DNA of 64,000 nt from Fuscovulum sp. Its GTDB lineage: Bacteria > Pseudomonadota > Alphaproteobacteria > Rhodobacterales > Rhodobacteraceae. A program made the translations under genes and the position numbers. Within the stretch, counting starts at the first letter, position 1; every line of letters begins with the position of its first letter. The notes below the pieces were generated by a model. The model searched no databases, was not told where the DNA came from, and worked only from the letters and a program-made list of their open reading frames with translations. Shown here piece after piece: positions 8,713 through 17,337 of the stretch. The stretch covers positions 3,180,501 to 3,244,500 of the forward strand of contig CP136571.1 of NCBI GenBank assembly GCA_035192965.1, given 5' to 3'.

Positions 8713-9246
8713 ATGACCAAAACCGTCAAGGACTACATCCGCACCATCGTCGACTTCCCGCATGAAGGGATCCTCTTCCGCGACGTGACCACCCTCTTTG
8801 CCGATCCACGCGGCTTTCGCATGTGCGTCGACCAGCTCCTCGCCCCCTATGCAGGCCTCAGGATAGACAAAGTCGCCGGGCTCGAAGCGCGCGGCTTCAT
8901 CCTCGGCGGCGCGGTTGCACATCAGCTTTCCACCGGCTTCATCCCGATCCGCAAGAAAGGCAAACTCCCCGGCGCCACGATCAGCGAAAGCTACACCCTC
9001 GAATACGGCGAAGCCGTGGTCGAGGTGCATGACGATGCCATGCAGCCGGGCGAAAAGGTGCTTCTCGTCGATGACCTTCTGGCCACCGGCGGCACCGCCG
9101 AGGCAGGCATCCGCCTGATCGAACGGCTGGGCGCGCAGGTCGTCGGCTGCGCCTTCGTGGTGGACCTGCCCGATCTGGGCGGTCGCAAACGGCTCGAGGC
9201 GATGGGAATGGAAGTCCACGCCCTCTGCGCCTTTGAAGGTCTGTAA
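8713..9246 (+). CDS. apt: Adenine phosphoribosyltransferase (Apt)
   Basis: Converts adenine and PRPP to AMP in purine salvage; cytosolic. The 177-residue protein has the family N-terminus ([20 protein letters not shown]), the [16 protein letters not shown] loop, RKKGKLPG and the PRPP-binding motif [14 protein letters not shown]. Start ATG at 8713 is chosen because it gives the standard length; the longer open frame upstream is Pro/Arg-rich and non-conserved. It follows the M15 gene by 187 bases and may share the adenine-recycling role of mtnP. Confidence 0.97.
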   Translation: MTKTVKDYIRTIVDFPHEGILFRDVTTLFADPRGFRMCVDQLLAPYAGLRIDKVAGLEARGFILGGAVAHQLSTGFIPIRKKGKLPGATISESYTLEYGEAVVEVHDDAMQPGEKVLLVDDLLATGGTAEAGIRLIERLGAQVVGCAFVVDLPDLGGRKRLEAMGMEVHALCAFEGL

Positions 9247-9351
9247 TGCGGCGGATCACGCTAACCCTTCCTTAACCTCCAGCGCCTAGAACCGATTCTG
9301 TCGGGGCAACCCACCCCGGCGCTGCTTGCAAAGACCACACACCCCACCCCA

Positions 9352-9382
9352 CCCCGCCGGTTCACCCCGGCGGGGTTTCTTC
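9352..9382 (+). terminator. Rho-independent terminator after apt
   Basis: A perfect 9-bp stem (CCCCGCCGG at 9352-9360 with CCGGCGGGG at 9367-9375) with a 6-nt loop is followed by TTTCTTCTT. It separates apt from the chromate transporter gene. Confidence 0.85.
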
Positions 9383-9424
9383 TTGGTCATTGTCCCGTTA
9401 CTTCGGGCGGGCTAAGTCCGGATC

Positions 9425-10702
9425 ATGACACCGCTTTCCGAACTTTTCCGCACCTTCGGCCATATCGGCCTGATGTCCTTTGGCGGTCCTGCCGCCCAGA
9501 TCGCGCTCATGCACCGCGTTCTGGTCGATGAAAAACGCTGGCTCACGGAAAAGGAATACCTTTCCGCCCTCTCCTTCTGCATGCTCCTGCCGGGGCCCGA
9601 GGCGATGCAGCTTGCCACATGGTCCGGCTGGCGGCTGCGCGGCACGCTGGGCGGGCTGATCGCGGGCGGCCTCTTCGTTGCCCCCGGTGCGCTGGTCGTC
9701 CTCGCCCTCGCCGCGCTTTACGCGGCCTATGGCACCGTTCCCCTGATGCAGGCGCTGTTCATGGGCGTGCAGGCCGCCGTCGCCGTGATCGTGATCGAGG
9801 CGCTTCTGCGCGTGTCGAAACGCGCGCTCAAGGGGCGCGCCGCGCTGATCGTGGCGGTGCTCGCCTTCCTCGCCCTCTTCCTCGCCAATGCGCCCTTCCC
9901 CTTGGTCATTCTTGCCGCTGGTCTCTGGGGCTGGATCAACGCCCGCGGCACAACCGCCTCAACCGACCCGCTGCCCACCGCCCCACAGGCCACCGGCACC
10001 GTTCAAACCCTCGCCCTCTGGCTGGCAATCTGGCTCACGCCAATCGCAACGCTCTGGGTCATGGATGCGGGCCTGCTGGCCGAGATCGGCCTCTTCTTCT
10101 CCAAACTCGCGATCCTCACCTTCGGCGGTGCCTATGCGGTGCTGGCCTGGATGGCGCAGGCCGTGGTCGAAGACAAAGGCTGGCTCACCCTGCGTGAGAT
10201 GATGGATGGCCTCGGTCTTGCCGAAACCACCCCCGGCCCGCTGATCCTTGTGACCGAATTCGTAGGATACCTTGCCGGCCACCGTCAGGGCGGCTGGACC
10301 ATGGGCGTTGCCGCCGCTGCCGTCACGCTCTGGGCGACCTTCGTGCCCAGTTTCATGATGATCTTCGCAGGCGCGCCCTGGATCGCCCGCATCACCGCCG
10401 AACCACGCCTTGCCGGCGCATTGTCCGGCATCATGGCCGCCGTTGTGGGCGTGATCGCCAACCTGTCGGTCTGGTTTGCTGCGCATGTCTTTTTCGGCAC
10501 CGTTGGGCGCACTACGTTTGGCCCGCTCGACCTGCTTACCCCCGATCCGGGCAGTTTCCGCCCCGCGATGGCCGCTCTGGCGCTGGTGGCGGGCTGGCTC
10601 CTCCTGCGCCGCCATATGCCCCTTCCCCTTGTCCTCGGGCTGGCCGCGCTTGGCGGCCTGGGCCTGCAAGCCGCCGGATTGCTCATCCCGGTGGCGTCTT
10701 GA
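9425..10702 (+). CDS. chrA: Chromate transporter, two-domain ChrA type
   Basis: A 425-residue inner-membrane protein of the CHR superfamily with the duplicated architecture of long-chain ChrA. The first domain starts LFRTFGHIGLMSFGGPAAQIALMH and carries the PGPEAMQLATWSGWRLRG segment. The second starts FFSKLAILTFGGAYAVLAWM and has the matching LAETTPGPLILVTEFVGYLAG segment. Around ten to twelve membrane helices are expected. Proven members export chromate; many homologues have not been tested, so the substrate is inferred. It stands alone downstream of the apt terminator. Confidence 0.93.
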   Translation: MTPLSELFRTFGHIGLMSFGGPAAQIALMHRVLVDEKRWLTEKEYLSALSFCMLLPGPEAMQLATWSGWRLRGTLGGLIAGGLFVAPGALVVLALAALYAAYGTVPLMQALFMGVQAAVAVIVIEALLRVSKRALKGRAALIVAVLAFLALFLANAPFPLVILAAGLWGWINARGTTASTDPLPTAPQATGTVQTLALWLAIWLTPIATLWVMDAGLLAEIGLFFSKLAILTFGGAYAVLAWMAQAVVEDKGWLTLREMMDGLGLAETTPGPLILVTEFVGYLAGHRQGGWTMGVAAAAVTLWATFVPSFMMIFAGAPWIARITAEPRLAGALSGIMAAVVGVIANLSVWFAAHVFFGTVGRTTFGPLDLLTPDPGSFRPAMAALALVAGWLLLRRHMPLPLVLGLAALGGLGLQAAGLLIPVAS

Positions 10703-10789
10703 CGCAAACCACCCGCCGTAAGGATCGGCCCCCTTCCCTTCTGGGCCGAATCCCCCGTAAATGAACCCAGGCAGCGGAAAGGACAGCGC

Positions 10790-11254
10790 ATGGCTCGTTC
10801 CATCGACTACGGCAATCTGATGCATCGGGCGATGCGCGGGTTGATCCAGAATGTCCTGCAAGATGTTGCCCGCGACGGCCTGCCCGGCGCGCATCACTTC
10901 TTCATCACCTTCGACACCACCCATCCCGATGTCGCCATCGCGGACTGGCTTCGCGCCCGCTATCCGGCCGAGATGACGGTGGTCATCCAGCACTGGTTCG
11001 AAAACCTGATCGTCACGGATGAGGGCTTTTCCGTCACGCTGAACTTCGGCAATCAGCCCGAACCGCTGGTCATCCCATTCGATTCCGTCCGCACCTTCGT
11101 GGATCCCTCCGTAGAATTCGGCCTGCGCTTCGAAACCCATAGCGATGATGACGAAGAAGATGACAGCGAAGACAGCGACGATGACGGCGACGATGATCCC
11201 CCGCCCCAGCAGGACGCGCAGATCGTCAGCCTCGACAAGTTCCGCAAGCACTGA
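10790..11254 (+). CDS. sspB: SspB family protein, alphaproteobacterial ClpXP adaptor
   Basis: A 154-residue adaptor that binds ssrA-tagged proteins and delivers them to ClpXP. The N-terminal substrate-binding domain spans about residues 1-110, with YGNLMHRAMRGLIQNVL and HHFFITFDTTHPDVAI. A flexible, strongly acidic linker (residues about 117-139, mainly Asp/Glu/Ser) leads to a conserved C-terminal ClpX-docking tail, IVSLDKFRKH. This layout is the alphaproteobacterial SspB type. It lies upstream of fumC. Confidence 0.93.
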   Translation: MARSIDYGNLMHRAMRGLIQNVLQDVARDGLPGAHHFFITFDTTHPDVAIADWLRARYPAEMTVVIQHWFENLIVTDEGFSVTLNFGNQPEPLVIPFDSVRTFVDPSVEFGLRFETHSDDDEEDDSEDSDDDGDDDPPPQQDAQIVSLDKFRKH

Positions 11255-11378
11255 CCCTTTTGGCACGGCAGGCCCGCGCCGAAAGATCAGCCAAATGCAC
11301 GGTATGCGACGGTATGCCGATTGATTTTGCCCCACCCTGCCGCTAATCCGGCATCAGCGAAATCAGGAGACTTGGCCC

Positions 11379-12773
11379 ATGTCCGCGACCCGTACCGAGA
11401 CCGACAGCTTCGGCCCGCTTGAGGTTCCCGCCAACAAGTACTGGGGCGCACAGACCCAGCGGTCGATCATCAATTTCCCCATCGGCTGGGAACGCCAGCC
11501 GGTCGCCATCATCCGCGCTCTGGGCGTCATCAAGAAGGCCTGCGCCTTGGTCAACATCGATCAGGGTGACATTACACCGGAACTGGGCAACGCCATCGCC
11601 GCCGCCGCGCAAGAGGTGATCGAAGGCAAATTCGACGACAACTTCCCCCTCGTTGTCTGGCAAACCGGTTCCGGCACCCAGTCCAACATGAACGCCAACG
11701 AAGTGATCTCGAACCGCGCCATCGAAATGCTGGGTGGCGTGATGGGCACCAAAAAGCCCGTCCACCCGAACGACCACGTCAACATGGGGCAAAGCTCCAA
11801 CGATACTTTCCCAACCGCAATGCACGTCGCCATCGGCATGATGGCGCGCGATGTGCTGCTGCCGGGTCTGGAAAAACTTCACGCCGCGCTCGCCGCGAAA
11901 TCCGAAGAATTCAAGGATATCATCAAGATCGGCCGCACCCATACGCAGGATGCTACGCCCCTCACGCTCGGGCAGGAATTCGGTGGCTATGCCAAGCAGG
12001 TTGAAAAGGGCATCGCCCGCGTGAAATCCTGCCTGCCCGATATCTATGAACTGGCCCAGGGCGGCACTGCCGTCGGCACCGGTCTGAACACCCGCGTCGG
12101 CTGGGACACCCGCGTCGCCGCGCGCATTGCCGAGATCACTGACCTGCCCTTCGTCACCGCCCCGAACAAGTTCGAAGCGCTCGCCGCCCATGACGCCATG
12201 GTCATGTTCTCCGGCGCGCTGAAGACGGTCGCCGCCTCCCTGTTCAAGATCGCCAACGACCTGCGCCTTCTCGGCTCCGGCCCCCGCTCCGGCCTGGGCG
12301 AGTTGATCCTGCCCGAAAACGAACCCGGCTCCTCCATCATGCCCGGCAAGGTGAACCCGACTCAGGCCGAGGCGCTGACAATGGTCTGCGCCCATGTCAT
12401 GGGCAATGATGCGGCCGTGGGTTTCGCAGGCTCACAGGGGCATTTTGAACTGAACGTCTACAACCCCATGATGTCCTACAACGTCCTGCAATCCATGCAG
12501 CTTCTGGGCGACGCGGCCGGCAGCTTCACCGACAACATGGTCGTGGGCACGCAGGCCAACATCCCGCGCATCGACAAGCTGATGAAGGAATCGCTGATGC
12601 TGGTCACGGCACTTGCCCCCACCATCGGCTATGACAACGCCACCAAGGTCGCCAAGACCGCCCACAAGAACGGCACCACCCTGAAGGAAGAGGCGATCGC
12701 GCTGGGCTTCGTCGATGCCGAAACCTTCGACCGCGTGGTCCGCCCCGAAGACATGATCGGACCGAAAGGCTGA
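11379..12773 (+). CDS. fumC: Fumarate hydratase class II (FumC)
   Basis: Interconverts fumarate and L-malate in the TCA cycle. The 464-residue protein shows all class II landmarks: the [23 protein letters not shown]-type N-terminus, [30 protein letters not shown], the HTQDATP loop and the superfamily signature [13 protein letters not shown]. This class is an iron-independent, oxygen-stable homotetramer. Its stop overlaps the start of a DUF4169 gene (TGATG), so the downstream small genes are translationally coupled to it. Confidence 0.98.
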   Translation: MSATRTETDSFGPLEVPANKYWGAQTQRSIINFPIGWERQPVAIIRALGVIKKACALVNIDQGDITPELGNAIAAAAQEVIEGKFDDNFPLVVWQTGSGTQSNMNANEVISNRAIEMLGGVMGTKKPVHPNDHVNMGQSSNDTFPTAMHVAIGMMARDVLLPGLEKLHAALAAKSEEFKDIIKIGRTHTQDATPLTLGQEFGGYAKQVEKGIARVKSCLPDIYELAQGGTAVGTGLNTRVGWDTRVAARIAEITDLPFVTAPNKFEALAAHDAMVMFSGALKTVAASLFKIANDLRLLGSGPRSGLGELILPENEPGSSIMPGKVNPTQAEALTMVCAHVMGNDAAVGFAGSQGHFELNVYNPMMSYNVLQSMQLLGDAAGSFTDNMVVGTQANIPRIDKLMKESLMLVTALAPTIGYDNATKVAKTAHKNGTTLKEEAIALGFVDAETFDRVVRPEDMIGPKG

Positions 12774-12970
12774 TGGCCGAAATCGTCAACCTGCGCGCAA
12801 AACGGAAAGAGGCGGCCCGCAAGGCCGCCCGCACGCAGGCTGACGCCAATGCCGCCAAGTTCGGCCAGACAAGGGCCGAACGCGATCTGGGTCAGGCGCG
12901 GGCGGAAAAAGCCGCCCGCGACCTTGACGCCCACCGCAAGGATGACACCCCGGGCAAGGACGGCATATGA
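12773..12970 (+). CDS. DUF4169 family small protein
   Basis: A 65-residue, highly charged protein ([20 protein letters not shown] at the start) matching DUF4169, a small alphaproteobacterial family of unknown function. Nearly the whole length is Ala/Lys/Arg/Glu-rich and should be helical, possibly coiled coil. The ATG shares a base with the fumC stop, and its own stop overlaps the start of the next gene by ATGA, so fumC, this gene and the ribbon-helix-helix gene form one coupled unit. Confidence 0.82.
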   Translation: MAEIVNLRAKRKEAARKAARTQADANAAKFGQTRAERDLGQARAEKAARDLDAHRKDDTPGKDGI

Positions 12971-13182
12971 CCGCCCGCCCCGTCAAACACTCCCTCACCC
13001 TGCGCGGCCACCGTACCAGCGTGTCGCTGGAGGCTGAATTCTGGCAGGCTTTCCGCGACATCGCGACCGAGCGTGGGGTCACGCTGAACCAGCTTGCCAT
13101 CGCAGTGGACGAAAGCCGCAACGGTGATGTCGGCCTTGCTTCCGCGATCCGGGTCTTCGTGCTGAACCGCTATCGCGGTTAA
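12967..13182 (+). CDS. Ribbon-helix-helix domain protein
   Basis: A 71-residue protein with an RHH_4-type ribbon-helix-helix domain. The beta strand is in HRTSVSLEAEFWQAF and the two helices cover FWQAFRDIATERGVTLNQLAIAVDES and GLASAIRVFVLNRYRG. This fold normally binds DNA as a dimer, so it may be a small transcriptional regulator; the target is unknown. It is coupled to the DUF4169 gene by an ATGA overlap, an arrangement that I believe recurs in Rhodobacteraceae downstream of fumC. Confidence 0.85.
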   Translation: MTARPVKHSLTLRGHRTSVSLEAEFWQAFRDIATERGVTLNQLAIAVDESRNGDVGLASAIRVFVLNRYRG

Positions 13183-13216
13183 CCGGGCGTTTACGGGTCT
13201 GAGGCAAAATGCCGGT

Positions 13217-13447
13217 ATGAACCGCAATCTTTTGCCCTACACGACCGAAGGATGGATATCCCACCTCTTCAATTCACAGGCCGCACGAGATGGCGGCGTG
13301 ATCCGCCGACAGGTGCGCGACGTGGAACGCTATGTTGGCAGGGATGTCTTTCTGGCCGAAATTCGCCGCCGCGGCTTCACAGTTCTCGAAAATGCAGGCC
13401 AGTTCATCATCATCTGCAACCAAGAACCCATCCGTCGCGTGGTTTGA
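13217..13447 (+). CDS. Small conserved-looking protein of unknown function
   Basis: A 76-residue protein with a core GGVIRRQVRDVERYVGRDVFLAEIRRRGFTVLENAGQFIIICN. Short proteins with this core in Rhodobacteraceae are, as I recall, often labelled N-(5'-phosphoribosyl)anthranilate isomerase, but nothing of that enzyme's barrel is present and the label should not be used. It follows the ribbon-helix-helix gene by 34 bases on the same strand. Its stop codon directly abuts the first arm of the compound inverted repeat at 13448. Confidence 0.7.
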   Translation: MNRNLLPYTTEGWISHLFNSQAARDGGVIRRQVRDVERYVGRDVFLAEIRRRGFTVLENAGQFIIICNQEPIRRVV

Positions 13448-13494
13448 CGATTTCTGCACGCAGAAATCGCAGCGGAATTTGACGCAAATTCCGC
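13448..13494. repeat. Compound inverted repeat, unit 1
   Basis: Two adjacent perfect hairpins. Arms CGATTTCTGC (13448-13457) and GCAGAAATCG (13460-13469) flank a 2-nt loop AC. Arms GCGGAATTT (13472-13480) and AAATTCCGC (13486-13494) flank the loop GACGC. The first hairpin is the exact reverse complement of the first hairpin of unit 2. It begins immediately after a stop codon. Confidence 0.9.
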
Positions 13495-13518
13495 CTGGCA
13501 AACCGATTGCTGCTCACA

Positions 13519-13565
13519 CGATTTCTGCGTGCAGAAATCGACGCGAAATCTGCGTCAGATTTCGC
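13519..13565. repeat. Compound inverted repeat, unit 2
   Basis: A second double hairpin of the same 47-nt length as unit 1. Arms CGATTTCTGC (13519-13528) and GCAGAAATCG (13531-13540) flank loop GT. Arms GCGAAATCTG (13543-13552) and CAGATTTCGC (13556-13565) flank loop CGT. It ends 1 nt before the stop codon of the convergent P450 gene. It may act as a bidirectional terminator or be a mobile intergenic repeat. Confidence 0.9.
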
Positions 13566-13566
13566 C

Positions 13567-14904
13567 TCACCGACGGGTAACCCGCAGCCAAACCCCGTCC
13601 CGCGCCCGCACTGTCAGATGCGCCACAGGTACCGGCACCCGCCCTTCCACCACCTCGAACCGGAAGGCCCGCACCAGTTGCGCCAGCAGCAGCACCCCCT
13701 CCACCATAGCGAACCCCGCGCCCGTGCAGACCCTCGGCCCGCTGGAGAACGGCAGCCACCCATCCCGCGCCGCAACCTTCGTTTCTTCCCGCGCCCAACG
13801 ATCCGGGTCGAACTCATCCGGCGTGTCCCAGATCCGCTCATGCCGCCCCAAATGCCAGGGCGACAACACCACCTGTGCGCCCGGCGCCACCGCCCGCCCC
13901 CGAAACTCTTCCGGGCAGGTCGTCTCGCGCACCATCATTGGCACCGGCGGGAACAACCGCAGCACCTCGCGGAACACGTCGCGCGTGAACCGCAACCGCG
14001 CCACGGCGCCGAAATCGTTCTCCAGCCCCGCCACCTCAGCCGCCACCCGATCCTGCACGTCCGGGTTCGCCGCCAAGAGCCACAGCGCCCAGCCCAAAGC
14101 GCTCGCACTGGTCTCATGGCCGGCCAAAAAGAAGATCGCCACCTGATCGACCATCTCTTCGGTGCCGAACCGCTCTCCGGTCACCGGGTCCACAGTCACC
14201 ATGATCTTTGTGGCCAGGTCGTCGGGTGCCGTCCCTGCCGCAATCTCCCCTGCCCGCCGCTCGGTCATCCGCGTGATCAGCCGCCGGATCTCGGCCGCAG
14301 CCCGCATCGTGCGGCCCTTGTGCAGGCGCGGCATCCAGCGCGGCAACGGCACAAAGGCCGCAAGGTTCAGAATCGGCTGGGTGCGTTGATAGGCGCGAAA
14401 GGCGTGAAACACCGCCGTCGCATCCCGGTCTTCGATCGGCAGCGAAAACAGCGTCCGAAAGATCACATCCGCCGCCGCATGGCTGGCAAATTCCTCCACC
14501 TCCACCACACCCGTACCCATCCGCGCTACCGCCGCCTCCCCCGCCGCCCACATGGCAGGGAACGTGTCCTTCAACCGCCCCCCTTCAAAGGCCGGGTCAA
14601 TGATCCGGCGCTGGCGCTTCCACATCTCGCCATTGGTGACGAAAACCGACTGCCCCAAAAGCGGCGCCAACCCCTCTCGGATGCGGTCGGATTTCGGAAA
14701 ATCATCCGGCCGCTCCTGCAACACCCGCCGCACCAGCGCGGGATCATTGCACATGTAACTGCGAAAGAACGGCGTGCGGAACTCGGCCATCCAGGCGCGA
14801 TACAGCCGCGCAGGCTGCGCCGACAGAATATCCTCTCTAAACAGCCGCAGGTATCGCCACAGCGACACACGGTCCGGTCTCGGCTCTGGCTTTGGGGCCT
14901 TCAT
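13567..14904 (-). CDS. Cytochrome P450
   Basis: A 445-residue heme monooxygenase; the substrate cannot be read from sequence. The oxygen-activating I-helix motif is FFLAGHETSASALGWAL, the K-helix ExxR is in EVLRLFPPVP, and the heme-binding loop is LPFSSGPRVCTGAGFAMVE with the thiolate ligand at Cys393. There is no N-terminal membrane anchor, so it should be soluble and need separate redox partners; no ferredoxin or ferredoxin reductase gene adjoins it. The N-terminal WRYLRLFREDILSAQPARLY resembles bacterial P450s acting on hydrophobic substrates. Its ATG overlaps the stop of the upstream hydrolase gene (ATGA), so the two are made together. Confidence 0.94.
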   Translation of the reverse strand: MKAPKPEPRPDRVSLWRYLRLFREDILSAQPARLYRAWMAEFRTPFFRSYMCNDPALVRRVLQERPDDFPKSDRIREGLAPLLGQSVFVTNGEMWKRQRRIIDPAFEGGRLKDTFPAMWAAGEAAVARMGTGVVEVEEFASHAAADVIFRTLFSLPIEDRDATAVFHAFRAYQRTQPILNLAAFVPLPRWMPRLHKGRTMRAAAEIRRLITRMTERRAGEIAAGTAPDDLATKIMVTVDPVTGERFGTEEMVDQVAIFFLAGHETSASALGWALWLLAANPDVQDRVAAEVAGLENDFGAVARLRFTRDVFREVLRLFPPVPMMVRETTCPEEFRGRAVAPGAQVVLSPWHLGRHERIWDTPDEFDPDRWAREETKVAARDGWLPFSSGPRVCTGAGFAMVEGVLLLAQLVRAFRFEVVEGRVPVPVAHLTVRARDGVWLRVTRR

Positions 14905-16130
14905 GCCATGCTCCGATGGCCCGACATCGCCCGCTCGATCCGGCTTTTCGAAGGCGCCCGCCCGGCATAGCGCGCGCGCAGCGTCAAAGGCCCCGCCGTG
15001 ATGCGGAAATAGTCGTATTCCCCCGGCCGATCAAAGGCGCACATGTACTGGAAATGCAGCCGGAACCAGCGGAACCGCATCCTCCGCCACCGCTCGGGGC
15101 TGAAGGTCTGGGTAAAGGCGCAGGAAATCACCAAAGGCCAGCGCTTGCCCTCTGGCGCAACCCCGCTCACCGCCACCGGATCACATAGGGCAAAGGCGCA
15201 GCCATCCCCCGGCGCGGTCACATCGACCCAGGTCACTTCTTCCCGTGTCGATAGAAAGGCCAAATCGGCGCGCAGCCGTTTCGCCTCGGGCAGGAAAGAC
15301 ACCATCGGCACCACCTGCCCCAAGGTCAGAAAGGACAGAACCGGTCCCCGCGCAGGCACCCCCGCCCGGATTAGATCGGCCAGAATCGATACACCGAGGA
15401 TCGCGCCCGAAGAATGGCCCACCACCAGCACCTCATCCCCCTCCTCCTCCAGCGCCGCGCGGATACGGGCAGCAAACACCGCCAACCGCGCCTCCAGCAC
15501 CGACGGATAGGCCCCCCAAAGGCCCGCAGAAAACGCGTAGTCGTGCATCAGGTAATAGGCCAGAAACCGGCGATCCAGCCGCTGGAACAGCCGCAGCATG
15601 GCCCAGGCCAGCGCCAACCCTGCCACCCAGCCCCCTGCCACGCCCACCCAGCCCGGCAGCAGCATCGCCACCCCTTGCCCGATCCCCCATCCCGAAAGCC
15701 CTGCCAGCACCGCCTGCAAGGTCAGCATCACCACCGGATACAGCGCCGCCAGCGTCGGCCCCTTGCGCAAACGCCCCAACCGGAACAGCGCGCCCGACGC
15801 CACATAGATCCAAGCCGTTCGCAGCATCTGCCCATAGGTTGCCGGGATTGTCCGCCGCATCGACCCGCCAATGATATCGGCCCAGGCCAGCACCTCGACA
15901 TCTGCCGTGACGCCTTCTCCATCGATCTGCGCACGCACCGACCAGCCATGCGCAGCATCTTCGCGCTTGCGCCCGATCTCCAGCGCATAGCCGGATATCG
16001 CCGCCTGCGCCGGGCCTTCCGTACGATAGAACTGCCGATAGCGCCGGGTTTGCAAAGGATCGAAACCGGGAATGTAGAACACGCGCCGCCGGCGCACCTG
16101 CCCCGTATCCCTCGCCGTCAGCCCCGCCAT
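14901..16130 (-). CDS. Membrane-embedded serine hydrolase of unknown substrate
   Basis: A 409-residue protein. The C-terminal half carries the nucleophile elbow VVGHSSGAILGVSIL with Ser240 in GHSSG, a lipase/esterase signature of the alpha/beta hydrolase fold. Two hydrophobic segments at about residues 125-148 and 158-180 probably form a membrane hairpin before the catalytic region. The N-terminus starts RRRRVFYIPGFDPLQTRRYR, and FYIPGFDP resembles the oxyanion-side strand of these enzymes. It is the first gene of a coupled pair with the P450 gene, which suggests a common lipid-like or ester substrate. I cannot name a family with certainty. Confidence 0.75.
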   Translation of the reverse strand: MAGLTARDTGQVRRRRVFYIPGFDPLQTRRYRQFYRTEGPAQAAISGYALEIGRKREDAAHGWSVRAQIDGEGVTADVEVLAWADIIGGSMRRTIPATYGQMLRTAWIYVASGALFRLGRLRKGPTLAALYPVVMLTLQAVLAGLSGWGIGQGVAMLLPGWVGVAGGWVAGLALAWAMLRLFQRLDRRFLAYYLMHDYAFSAGLWGAYPSVLEARLAVFAARIRAALEEEGDEVLVVGHSSGAILGVSILADLIRAGVPARGPVLSFLTLGQVVPMVSFLPEAKRLRADLAFLSTREEVTWVDVTAPGDGCAFALCDPVAVSGVAPEGKRWPLVISCAFTQTFSPERWRRMRFRWFRLHFQYMCAFDRPGEYDYFRITAGPLTLRARYAGRAPSKSRIERAMSGHRSMA

Positions 16131-16177
16131 TTTACACCCCGCACCCGTTACGCCGGCACTATGCCGCGTCGAATGCC

Positions 16178-16939
16178 TCAGCCCAAGAGGGGAATGCCGA
16201 ACCGGTCAAAGGTTTCCAGCAGCCACCAGCTGAAATCGGTGAAAGCCCCGGTCAGCAGCGCCAGACCCACCACCACCAGCAGCGCGCCCATGGCCCGCTC
16301 GATCCACTTCATATAGGGCTTCAGCCGCTGCATCAGCCCCATCGCCCGTTCGATGAACAGCGCGGCCAGCAGAAACGGCAGCCCAAGCCCCACCGCATAC
16401 ACGCCCAGCAGCACGGTGCCCCGCTGCACCGATCCCTCCTGCGCGGCCAGCGAAAGGATCGTGCCCAGCTGCGGCCCGATGCAGGGTGTCCAGCCAAAGG
16501 CAAAGGCCAGGCCAAGCACATAGGCCCCAAAGGCCGATCCGCCCCGATCCCCCGCATCCAGCCGTGCCTCGCGGTCCAGCAAGCTGATCCGGAACACACC
16601 CAAGAAATGCAGCCCGAACACCAGAACCACCGCCCCGGCAATCTGCGCGAAAATCTCCTGATTGGTCAGAAAGAACGCCCCAAAGGCACTGGCCGTGAAC
16701 CCCAGCAAAAGGAACACCGTCGACAGGCCCAGCACGAAGAACAGCGCCGGAAGCATCACCCGCCGCCGCGCTGCCGCCGCGCCACCGGTCATCTCGCTCA
16801 TGCTGATCCCGCCCATATAGGCCAGATAGGGCGGCACGATGGGCAACACGCAGGGGCTGAGGAACGACAGAACCCCCGCCGTCAGCGCCACCAGCATGGC
16901 AGGCAGCAATCCCGCATCTATGATGTCAAACCCGAACAT
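16178..16939 (-). CDS. ccdA: CcdA-type cytochrome c biogenesis protein
   Basis: A 253-residue inner-membrane protein of the DsbD/CcdA family that carries electrons from cytoplasmic thioredoxin across the membrane for cytochrome c maturation or periplasmic thiol reduction. About six helices are expected. The redox-active cysteines are Cys30 in LSFLSPCVLPIVPPYLAYMG and Cys153 in AFGWTPCIGPQLGTIL, the standard positions in the first and fourth helices. It is divergent from the TusA-like gene across about 93 bases. Both proteins deal with thiol or sulfur chemistry, so the pairing may be functional. Confidence 0.93.
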   Translation of the reverse strand: MFGFDIIDAGLLPAMLVALTAGVLSFLSPCVLPIVPPYLAYMGGISMSEMTGGAAAARRRVMLPALFFVLGLSTVFLLLGFTASAFGAFFLTNQEIFAQIAGAVVLVFGLHFLGVFRISLLDREARLDAGDRGGSAFGAYVLGLAFAFGWTPCIGPQLGTILSLAAQEGSVQRGTVLLGVYAVGLGLPFLLAALFIERAMGLMQRLKPYMKWIERAMGALLVVVGLALLTGAFTDFSWWLLETFDRFGIPLLG

Positions 16940-17032
16940 GCGCCCGTGATACCCGCTTCACAGCGCCCCGTCACCACGCCCGTTTGTCACATTGCCGTGG
17001 CCCTGCTGCAACGCTTGCGCTATCTCCCCGCC

Positions 17033-17269
17033 ATGACACAGGATTGGGACATCGAGATTGACTGTGAAGGGCTGCTCTGCCCCCTTCCCGTGCTGCGCGC
17101 GCGCAAGCGGCTGATCACGATGCAACCCGGTCAAATCCTGCGCCTGCGCGCCACCGACCGCATGGCCGCAATCGACCTGCCGCATTTCTGCACCCAGTCC
17201 GGGCATGGCTTCCTTGACGCCACCCCGCTGCCAAACGGTGTCACCGCCTATCGCATCCGTCGCGGCTGA
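17033..17269 (+). CDS. TusA/SirA-like sulfur carrier protein
   Basis: A 78-residue protein of the TusA family, small sulfur carriers that hold a persulfide on a conserved cysteine. The family motif is IDCEGLLCPLPVLRARKRL with the acceptor cysteine Cys16 in the CPxP box. LRLRATDRMAAIDLPHFC follows as in the family. ATG at 17033 is chosen because it gives the standard short length. It may serve tRNA thiolation or general sulfur transfer. It is divergent from ccdA and convergent with rne. Confidence 0.9.
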   Translation: MTQDWDIEIDCEGLLCPLPVLRARKRLITMQPGQILRLRATDRMAAIDLPHFCTQSGHGFLDATPLPNGVTAYRIRRG

Positions 17270-17291
17270 CCACGCCTGTCGCCAAAGCAAA

Positions 17292-17316
17292 CGGGCCGGG
17301 GAATAACCCCGGCCCG
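17292..17316 (-). terminator. Rho-independent terminator of rne
   Basis: A perfect 10-bp stem (CGGGCCGGGG at 17292-17301 with CCCCGGCCCG at 17307-17316) has a 5-nt loop. On the minus strand it is followed by TTTGCTTT, which suits termination after rne. It also separates rne from the convergent TusA-like gene. Confidence 0.8.
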
Positions 17317-17337
17317 CGCAAAAACATCAGAAACCCC

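Noticed and set aside
10703-10789. Possible terminator after chrA
   Set aside because: The pairing GGATCGGCCC with GGGCCGAATCC is imperfect and no U-tract follows.
11343-12395. A 350-codon open frame opposite fumC
   Set aside because: Shadow of the fumC codon pattern; no domain or ribosome-binding site.
13217-13447. The label N-(5'-phosphoribosyl)anthranilate isomerase for the 76-residue protein
   Set aside because: The protein is far too short for the barrel and has no TrpF motifs; the name is a propagated mistake.
13507-14970. A long open frame opposite the cytochrome P450 gene
   Set aside because: The product is Pro/Arg/His-rich and has no conserved features; the P450 frame has all expected motifs.
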